Of a stretch of DNA of 5,689 bases, positions 4,343 to 5,689 are shown piece by piece; positions within the stretch are counted from its first letter, which is position 1; the number at the start of each line of letters is the position of its first letter. This stretch comes from Nitrospirales bacterium (GTDB lineage Bacteria; Nitrospirota; Nitrospiria; Nitrospirales; UBA8639). A program made the position numbers and the translations under genes. Location: positions 1 through 5,689 of the forward strand of contig BQIY01000175.1 of assembly GCA_021604265.1 (NCBI GenBank). Direction: 5' to 3'. Below the pieces are notes generated by a model. It was not told the DNA's origin and made no database searches. It worked only from the letters and a program-made list of their open reading frames with translations.

Positions 4343-5689
4343 TCACTCAACACGCACTGGACGATTTGAAGCCATGGAACCGACGCCAGCGTCCGACTCG
4401 TACACCGTTTCGGGAGAATGTCCCATCGGAAGCGTGAGAAGAAAGGTCGACCCCTCGCCAAGCTGACTCTGCACGGTAATGGTACCTCCGCAGCGATCAA
4501 CAATTTTCTTACACACGGCAAGGCCAATCCCCGTCCCTTCGAATTCATCTCGCCCATGCAGGCGTTTGAACATTCCAAATATACGATCCGTATATTGGCT
4601 ATCCATTCCAATCCCGTTATCCTCGATTCGAAGTTGACACAACAAACTTGACCGTCGTCCGTCTTGTTGACGGCGCTCTTTCATAACGCAAGCCGACACG
4701 CGAACGAGAGGCGCTTCCCCCGGTTTATGAAATTTCAATGCATTCCCGATTAAATTTTGCAATAGCTGACGCATTTGAGTTTTGTCAGACTCAATGACGG
4801 GAAGTGGTTCCACTTCAACTATCGCCTGTGTGTCTTCAATACGCACGGCCAAATCCTGCAGAATGTCCTCAACGACTTCGCCCAACGCGACTGAGGCAAT
4901 ATGTCGATCTTGATGTTCCAAACGGGAATAGACAAGCAGGTCTTGAATAAGCCGTTGCATGCGTCCAGAGGCCTTGTGAATTCGACTCAAGAACTCGTGG
5001 CCAGATCCGGCTAATGCATCGCCGCATTTCACTCGTAATAAATCGCTAAAAACTTGGATGGTATGAAGAGGTTCTTGAAGATCATGGGCAGCCACAGAAG
5101 CAAACTGGTCAAGCTCATGATTCGAGCGAGCCAATTCTTCAGCTTTATTCCGAAGTGCGAGCTCTGCTCGTTCGCGTTCATGCACCTCAATCAGCGCATG
5201 ATCTCGGGCTTCACTCAGATCTTTATTTCGTTGTTCCAAGTCTCGAATGGACTGCGCAAGCTGTGTTTCAATCGACTGTCGGCGAAGCACATCATATTCT
5301 AATTGAGCATTGACCGCACGGAGTTCAGACATCCGCTGATCCACAAGATGCTCCAACTCGCCAAGACGAAGCCTGGCATATCCTGCCCAATGCCATTTAT
5401 ACGTGAGCGAATTGGCTAATTGTCGAACCTCAATGGGATCAAACGGTTTTCGGAGAATAAGGAGTTGATCACGGTGTCCCAAGCGAGGAATCACCACGTC
5501 CCATGGATGATCTGAGAATGCGGTACAAATCACAGCCTGAATGGCTGGGTCAATTTCCCAAATTCGTTCAATGGTTTCGACGCCATCCCATCCTGACGGC
5601 ATCCGCATGTCAACAAAAACCACGGCATAAGGACTTTCTTGCTCCACAGCCATTTTGACCAATTCGTAACCTGAAGAGCCCTCTTCGGC
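4343..5689 (-). CDS. Receiver-coiled-coil-histidine kinase with phytochrome-like H-box (5' end outside window)
   Basis: The frame is open from the right edge to TGA at 4343-4345, giving 448 visible residues; positions below are in this fragment. The true start lies outside: the first visible residues already sit inside the receiver, and its acidic pair is missing. The receiver part shows phosphoacceptor D27 (VVFVDMRMPSGWDG), T56 (ICTAFSDH) and K81 (LILRKPFD). A long charged coiled-coil (about 105-195) follows, without a PAS domain. The HisKA domain has H202 in SVAAHDLQEPL, the H-box type of phytochrome-related kinases. The HATPase has N312/N316 (LLQNLIGNALKFH), D357 in EDNGIGM, the F-box IFGMFKRLH and the G2 box GTGIGLAVCKKIV (about 385-397). 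All catalytic residues visible are intact. No membrane segment is seen, so it is cytoplasmic. It should phosphorylate a receiver, and the Rcp1-type regulator encoded about 610 nt downstream is a natural candidate. The gene ends about 100 nt before the riboswitch. Confidence 0.94.
   Translation of the reverse strand, partial: AEEGSSGYELVKMAVEQESPYAVVFVDMRMPSGWDGVETIERIWEIDPAIQAVICTAFSDHPWDVVIPRLGHRDQLLILRKPFDPIEVRQLANSLTYKWHWAGYARLRLGELEHLVDQRMSELRAVNAQLEYDVLRRQSIETQLAQSIRDLEQRNKDLSEARDHALIEVHERERAELALRNKAEELARSNHELDQFASVAAHDLQEPLHTIQVFSDLLRVKCGDALAGSGHEFLSRIHKASGRMQRLIQDLLVYSRLEHQDRHIASVALGEVVEDILQDLAVRIEDTQAIVEVEPLPVIESDKTQMRQLLQNLIGNALKFHKPGEAPLVRVSACVMKERRQQDGRRSSLLCQLRIEDNGIGMDSQYTDRIFGMFKRLHGRDEFEGTGIGLAVCKKIVDRCGGTITVQSQLGEGSTFLLTLPMGHSPETVYESDAGVGSMASNRPVRVE

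Noticed and set aside
4300..4611. A 103-codon minus-strand frame and other long frames inside the kinase genes.
   Set aside because: They overlap the HATPase and receiver regions, whose catalytic motifs are intact in the main frame; these are shadow frames.

Overview
The window is a stretch of bacterial signal-transduction genes, nearly all on the minus strand. In transcription order (right to left) it holds a receiver-histidine kinase cut by the right edge (4343-5689), a cyclic-di-GMP-I (GEMM-I) riboswitch with a terminator-like hairpin (about 4087-4243), a single-domain Rcp1-type response regulator (3248-3733), a receiver-PAS-histidine kinase (1279-3189) and a receiver-PAS protein cut by the left edge (1-797). 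The only plus-strand coding signal is a short piece with a PEP-CTERM sorting tail (1022-1204). It looks like the surviving 3' end of a beta-propeller surface protein gene.

Organism: N-terminal receivers of the 'DDN.AIH.DFRKIL ... FVDMRMP.GWDG.ETIE ... ICTA.SD..W' type fused to kinases, a PEP-CTERM tail, a GEMM-I riboswitch and roughly balanced GC fit an environmental Gram-negative such as Nitrospirota (Nitrospira-like) or a deltaproteobacterial lineage. This is an inference from style and not a taxonomic assignment. No rRNA, tRNA, transposase or CRISPR array was seen.

Layout: 1-797 is the left-edge receiver-PAS gene. 798-1021 is its leader; it also carries a strong intrinsic terminator pointing the other way (plus strand, 858-885). 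1022-1204 is the PEP-CTERM remnant. 1205-1278 is a convergent junction with a composite hairpin. 1279-3189 and 3248-3733 are a probable two-gene unit (regulator, then kinase, 58 nt apart). 3734-4342 is about 600 nt without a convincing gene, and holds the riboswitch, its hairpin, a weak promoter candidate and a doubtful 53-codon ORF. 4343-5689 is the right-edge kinase.

How the parts may work together: the right-edge kinase has a phytochrome-like H-box (HDLQEPL), the type commonly paired with Rcp1-like regulators such as the one at 3248-3733. The riboswitch between them would make expression of the regulator and the 1279-3189 kinase, or of a small ORF just after the aptamer, depend on cyclic-di-GMP. 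That would join a second-messenger input to a multi-kinase phosphorelay. The riboswitch call rests on sequence and base pairing that can be read directly; its target is inferred.
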